DNA of 64,000 nucleotides, from NCBI RefSeq assembly GCF_001043115.1, contig NZ_LFME01000018.1:1-64000 (forward strand), in the 5' to 3' direction. The notes beneath the pieces are model-generated. The model was given only the letters and a program-made list of their open reading frames with translations. It searched no databases and was not told where the DNA came from. The stretch's first letter is position 1. The number at the start of each line of letters is the position of its first letter. A program made the position numbers and the translations under genes. Positions 60,813 through 64,000 of this stretch are shown here, piece by piece. Origin of the DNA: Xanthomonas sp. NCPPB 1128. GTDB lineage: Bacteria; Pseudomonadota; Gammaproteobacteria; Xanthomonadales; Xanthomonadaceae.

Positions 60813-60838
60813 GACGGATGCACCCGCGTCGCATTTCC
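60813..60838 (-). promoter_or_regulatory. Candidate ECF-type promoter for the lipid operon
   Basis: On the minus strand GGAAAT (60838-60833), a 16-nt spacer and CGTC (60816-60813) lie about 50-85 nt upstream of the first gene. The two blocks resemble ECF sigma-factor promoters (GGAAC type and CGTC). The local sigma gene at 61997-62554 is the obvious candidate to recognise it. This is a motif match by eye. Confidence 0.3.
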
Positions 60839-61055
60839 CCTGCACGGCTGCGGGCGCGGCATGGCGGCCACGACGGCGCAGCGCAGGCGTCGCACGAATC
60901 GGAAGATCTGGCTGTCGTGCGGATGCGCGATGGCGGCGGCGATGTTGCCTGCGCACGAGTGGTGGGCGGGTGAATGCGCGCCGGGTTCTTGCAGATGAGA
61001 GCGGCACAGCCTGCGTGCGGCACGTGCAAGGCACCTGGAGCGCCAGGCGTTATCG

Positions 61056-61205
61056 CCCCTCTCCCATCGGGAGAGGGGTTGGGGTGAGGGTACGGCGCGA
61101 AGCGCCTCGCGGAATCAGGTCCACGAGGCTTCGCCCGTACCCTCATCCGCCCCTGCGGGGCACCTTCCCCCGAAAAGGGGGCCATGGTCCGCATGGGAGA
61201 AGGGG
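61056..61205. repeat. Outward-facing pair of hairpin repeats
   Basis: CCCCTCTCCC-ATC-GGGAGAGGGG (61056-61078) leads into TTGGGGTGAGGGTACGG (to 61095). After 39 bases comes the opposite-oriented CCGTACCCTCA (61135-61145), followed by GCCCCTGCGGGGC and CCCCCGAAAAGGGGG hairpins. The two half-elements are the same as those in the 100-bp elements at 49175/49441, but joined the other way round. The gap 60728-61211 holds no gene. Confidence 0.75.
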
Positions 61206-61211
61206 AATTGT

Positions 61212-62000
61212 CTACGGCGCCAGTTGCAGCGTGCTGATGCCGCCCTTGGCCACGACCGGGCCGGTGGCGACGCCGCCGGGCGCGCCGCCGGGCGGTTCCA
61301 TGGTCACCGCCAGCACCGCGCCGTCGCTGAGCAAGGGCATCAGCGCATCGGGGATGCGCGACACGCGCGCCTTGGCCTCGTCGAACACGCCCATCGAGCG
61401 CGCCTTGCCGTCGGCCGGGATTAGCCACAGTTCGGGCACGCGCGCGCTATCGCGATTGTCGCCCAGCGGGGTGAGGGTGATGCTGCGCTTGTCGGCATCC
61501 ATCAGCGCCACGTAGCCGGGCTTGCCGTCGTCCTGCATCAGCGTGGAGGTCATCGCGATGCCGCTGGGCTTGGGCGTGGTGGTGGCCACCGGCGGCGGCT
61601 GCGCGGCCGGCGGCGGCACCGGCGCACGCGCCAGCAGCAGTGCCAGCAGGCAGGCGGTGGCGGTGGCGAAGCCGCCGGCGCTGAGCCAGCGCCAGGTCCG
61701 CACGCTGTCCCAGAATCCGGGCGCGGCGGGCCGCGCGCGCGGCGCCGGCGCATCCAGGCCCAGCGAGGCGCGGATGCGCACCCACACGCGCTCGGGCACC
61801 GCCACCGGGGCGATCTCGTCGGCCAGCGGCATCAGGTGCTGCTGCCACTGCAGCACCGCTGCGGCGAACTCGTGGTCGCTGTCGATGCGCGCCTCGGCAG
61901 CGCGGCGCTCCTGCGCGTCGAGCACGCCGAGCACGTATTCGCCGGCCAGCACGTCGCGCGGCGGCGGGGTTTCCTGCGGATCGGGCACGGAGGCGTTCAT
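61212..62000 (-). CDS. Membrane anti-sigma factor, RskA-like
   Basis: 262 aa from the ATG at 62000, which overlaps the sigma gene stop (ATGA); an upstream start at 62012 is possible. The N-terminal anti-sigma domain (about 1-75: EYVLGVLDAQERRAAEARID) lacks the HxxxCxxC zinc motif of ChrR. One membrane helix (about 103-124) is followed by a periplasmic C-terminal RskA-type domain (YVALMDADKRSITLTPLGDN, LWLIPADGKARSMGVFDEAK). The signal is probably periplasmic, acting by regulated proteolysis. Confidence 0.9.
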   Translation of the reverse strand: MNASVPDPQETPPPRDVLAGEYVLGVLDAQERRAAEARIDSDHEFAAAVLQWQQHLMPLADEIAPVAVPERVWVRIRASLGLDAPAPRARPAAPGFWDSVRTWRWLSAGGFATATACLLALLLARAPVPPPAAQPPPVATTTPKPSGIAMTSTLMQDDGKPGYVALMDADKRSITLTPLGDNRDSARVPELWLIPADGKARSMGVFDEAKARVSRIPDALMPLLSDGAVLAVTMEPPGGAPGGVATGPVVAKGGISTLQLAP

Positions 62001-62554
62001 CGTTCCAGGCACGCTTTCAGTTTGGCCAGACCGCGGCGGATCCAGCTCTTGACCGTGCCCAGCGGCGTGCCGCTGCGGTGCGCCAGTTCCTCATAGGTGA
62101 TGCCTTCGAAGAACGCGGTGCGGATCAGCTCGCCGCGCGGCGGCTCCAGTTCGCCCATGCACACGTCCAGGCGCCGGCCGGCCACCCGCCACTCGGTGTC
62201 GGCGAGCGGATCGCGGCCTTCGTCCTGCAGCTCGCCGGCGTCGTCCAGCGCCACCGATTGCCGCGCCGGGGCGCGTGCGCGCAGATGATCGATGGCCTTG
62301 TTGCGCGCGATCATGGTCAGCCAGGTCAGGCCGCGCGCGCGCTGCGGGTCGAACTGCCCGGCCTTGCGCCAGACCGACGAGAACACGTCCTGCAGCACGT
62401 CCTCGGCCTCGCCACGCTGCGGCACGATGCGCAGGCACACGCCGAACAGGCGCGAGGCGGTGGCGCGGTACAGGCGTTCGAACGCGGCGCTGTCGCCGGC
62501 GGCGGTGGCGACCAGCAATTGTCCTGCTTCGTCGTGATCGGGCGACTCGGTCAT
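61997..62554 (-). CDS. ECF (RpoE-like) sigma factor
   Basis: 185 aa from the ATG at 62554. Region 2 has DVLQDVFSSVWRKAGQFD and LTWLTMIARNKAIDHLR; region 4 has YEELAHRSGTPLGTVKSWIR. There is no region 3 beyond a short linker (DDAGELQDEGRDPLADTE). It is translationally coupled to the anti-sigma gene, so the pair is one regulatory unit. Expected to drive its own promoter and, by analogy with Rhodobacter sigma-E, the lipid operon downstream. Confidence 0.93.
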   Translation of the reverse strand: MTESPDHDEAGQLLVATAAGDSAAFERLYRATASRLFGVCLRIVPQRGEAEDVLQDVFSSVWRKAGQFDPQRARGLTWLTMIARNKAIDHLRARAPARQSVALDDAGELQDEGRDPLADTEWRVAGRRLDVCMGELEPPRGELIRTAFFEGITYEELAHRSGTPLGTVKSWIRRGLAKLKACLER

Positions 62555-62612
62555 GCCGGGAGACGGTGGCGAAGGTCGGCGCGATGCTACAGGCTTTCGC
62601 CGCGGCCGTCGC

Positions 62613-62984
62613 TCAGGCGCGCTGGCGCCGCCACAGCACGAGGGCGATGAGCAGCAGGACGATCTCGAACGCGGCCAGGCCGCTCGTGCTCGGGCCCACC
62701 GGCCACAGCCGCAGCAGGCTGGCGCTGCGGTAGAGCACGATGGGCACGTAGAACGCCAGCGCCAGGAGCAGGCCGGTGCGCAGTTGCCCGGTGCGGGCGA
62801 AGTAGCCGAACAGGAAGGCCATGCCCAACTGCAGGCCGCCGTAGATGACCAGGTATTCGGACTGGCCGGAGCGGTCCAGGCCGACATAGCCCACCGCTGC
62901 GGCGGTCTGCGCCGGCAGCAGCGTGCACCAGACGGCCAGGAGCGCGTACAGCGCGGCGTTGAACCACAGGTAGGCCTTGGCCAT
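62613..62984 (-). CDS. Small four-helix membrane protein, DUF4345-like
   Basis: 123 aa from the ATG at 62984. Four membrane helices (YLWFNAALYALLAVWCTLLP, YLVIYGGLQLGMAFLFGYF, GLLLALAFYVPIVLYRSASL, AAFEIVLLLIALVLW). The pattern fits DUF4345. It lies 58 bases upstream of the sigma gene in the same orientation and may belong to the same transcript. The function is unknown. Confidence 0.8.
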   Translation of the reverse strand: MAKAYLWFNAALYALLAVWCTLLPAQTAAAVGYVGLDRSGQSEYLVIYGGLQLGMAFLFGYFARTGQLRTGLLLALAFYVPIVLYRSASLLRLWPVGPSTSGLAAFEIVLLLIALVLWRRQRA

Positions 62985-63072
62985 GAGGTGTCCTCGTCGA
63001 TGCGCGAGCGGTGCGCAGGCATGGTTGTAGCGGGTGCGGCGCAGGCCGGCGTGAATGCGCTGGCGGCGTGGC

Positions 63073-63861
63073 TCAGCGCGCGCTGCATTGCGCGACCAGC
63101 GGTTGCTGCAACGCCTGTTGCCAGGCGCCATCGTCGGCCTGGCCGCGCAAGCGTTCGGGAAACTCGATGCGCACGTTCGGGTAGCGGCCGCGCGCATCGC
63201 GGATATTGCCGACGCCGCGGAATTCGAGCAGACGCCGGTCCTTGCGTGCGTAGGCGACGCTGAGGTCGGGCAGCAGCGTGCCGTACCAGGCGGCCAGGCT
63301 CAGGGTGTAGCGCTGCACCTCGGCAGCGGCCGGGCCAGGGGTGATGCGAAAGTCGAGCGTGCGCAGTTCGCTGGGCAGTACGAAGGCGATCTGCTGCGGT
63401 GCGCCGTTGCCCAGGCTGTCCCAGCGCTGGCGCAGGTAGGCGTCGAAGCCGGCGTCGATCACCTGTGCCTCGGCGCTCTTCGGCAGCGGCGCGCGGCGTT
63501 CGGCCTGGCCCCTGGCCTGGCTGAACATCTCGCGCCCGCTGCCGTTGCGGCGCACGCCTTCGCGGTAGCCGCTGCGCGCATCGACCAGTTCGAAGGCCGG
63601 CGCGGCGCTGCCGTCGTCCACGCGCTTGCGCGCGAACGCGGCGCCATCGGCGCACTGGTACAGCACCAAGCGTGCGCCATCCTCGCGCACCCAGTGGCTT
63701 TCGCGGTACAGCACTTGCTTACTATCGGCGGCATAGGCGATGCCCTCGTAGTGCAGCATCGCCTTGGCCGGCGCGGCGGCGACGAGCGCGGCGGCGCCCA
63801 GAGCCAGGGCCAGCGGCAGGGACGGTCGGGTGAGCGGGAAGGCGGCGGTCGACGTCGGCAT
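63073..63861 (-). CDS. Secreted protein of unknown function
   Basis: 262 aa from the ATG at 63861, which has GGAGCG upstream; a longer frame begins at 63894. Signal peptide LPLALALGAAALVAAAPAKA, then a beta-rich domain: MLHYEGIAYAADSKQVLYRE, ESHWVREDGARLVLYQCADG, IAFVLPSELRTLDFRI. I do not recognise the family. It lies 88 bases upstream of the DUF4345-like gene. Confidence 0.75.
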   Translation of the reverse strand: MPTSTAAFPLTRPSLPLALALGAAALVAAAPAKAMLHYEGIAYAADSKQVLYRESHWVREDGARLVLYQCADGAAFARKRVDDGSAAPAFELVDARSGYREGVRRNGSGREMFSQARGQAERRAPLPKSAEAQVIDAGFDAYLRQRWDSLGNGAPQQIAFVLPSELRTLDFRITPGPAAAEVQRYTLSLAAWYGTLLPDLSVAYARKDRRLLEFRGVGNIRDARGRYPNVRIEFPERLRGQADDGAWQQALQQPLVAQCSAR

Positions 63862-63951
63862 GCACGGCGCTCCGGTGGGATGACACCAGGACATACGCGG
63901 CCGGCGCCGATCCGGATGCGCCCGCGGTGGCGGCCGCGCTGCGCGGGCGTC

Positions 63952-64000
63952 TCAGCGCAGCACGATGCAGTCCACCGGGCAGGCCGGCAGGCACAGCGCG
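63952..64000 (-). CDS. Partial ferredoxin-like protein (C-terminus)
   Basis: The minus strand encodes, from the window edge, ALCLPACPVDCIVLR then a stop. The CxxxCPVDCI arrangement matches the second half of a bacterial 4Fe-4S motif, as in RnfB or YfhL-type ferredoxins. The rest of the gene lies outside the window, so its type cannot be named. Confidence 0.75.
   Translation of the reverse strand, partial: ALCLPACPVDCIVLR

Noticed and set aside
62555-63655. The 367-codon extension upstream of the ECF sigma factor
   Set aside because: It crosses the DUF4345-like and secreted-protein genes in another frame and is low-complexity. The sigma factor fits the normal length from the ATG at 62554.

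Overview
The window is GC-rich, densely packed bacterial chromosome. Gene content, codon bias and dispersed repeats all fit a gammaproteobacterium of the family Xanthomonadaceae, most likely Xanthomonas or a close relative. Pointers are the REP-like GGAGCGGCTTCAGCCGCGAC palindromes, the 7-bp GGGATTG/GGGATTC tandem repeats, many secreted proteases and lipases, a TonB-dependent receptor, a bactofilin, c-di-GMP enzymes and a fused B12-dependent acyl-CoA mutase. The species cannot be fixed from the sequence. I see no tRNA, rRNA, CRISPR array, insertion-sequence transposase or prophage.

Layout. 0.05-5.5 kb (minus strand): zinc-ribbon protein and bactofilin, a CHASE3-GAF-GGDEF diguanylate cyclase, two Ala-rich lipoproteins, a thiolase. 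5.7-10.8 kb: subtilase autotransporter, leucine-dehydrogenase-type enzyme, an array of REP palindromes, a small secreted protein. 11-18 kb: IcmF-type mutase, NTF2-like secreted protein, HDOD protein, M50 peptidase. 18-23 kb: general stress protein, class 3 lipase, GH108 muramidase, small membrane protein, lysyl-endopeptidase-like protease. 23-29.4 kb: TonB receptor, PQQ-type beta-propeller, SGNH hydrolase. 29.4-38.2 kb: housekeeping and small conserved genes (pseudouridine synthase, YgjP peptidase, DksA-like finger, small MscS, EAL phosphodiesterase, YegD chaperone, SlyD, CDF transporter, YjdM). 38.5-47.5 kb: S9 peptidase, old yellow enzyme, MFS transporter, transglutaminase/TPR protein, ThpR and others. 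47.5-52.2 kb: convergent acvB and mprF genes, for turnover and synthesis of aminoacyl-phosphatidylglycerol. They are separated by a repeat-rich gap in which a unit of about 260 bp, including the last codons of mprF, is tandemly duplicated.

53.9-62.6 kb is the most notable locus. An ECF sigma factor and a membrane anti-sigma factor, coupled by an ATGA overlap, are followed after a 0.45-kb repeat-bearing gap by seven co-directional lipid genes: desaturase, FAD oxidoreductase, DUF1365, Cfa-like methyltransferase, DUF2878, DUF1295 and a second Cfa/coclaurine-N-methyltransferase-like enzyme. Five of the six junctions are 4-bp stop/start overlaps. This looks like a stress-induced membrane fatty-acid remodelling operon, comparable to the sigma-E/ChrR lipid genes of Rhodobacter that make methylated and furan fatty acids. 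The first methyltransferase lacks two residues that bind bicarbonate in true cyclopropane synthases, so its product may be a methyl-branched or furan-type fatty acid. That product is inference.

All coordinates and motifs were read by eye from the sequence. Family names come from recognition of motifs, not from a database search.
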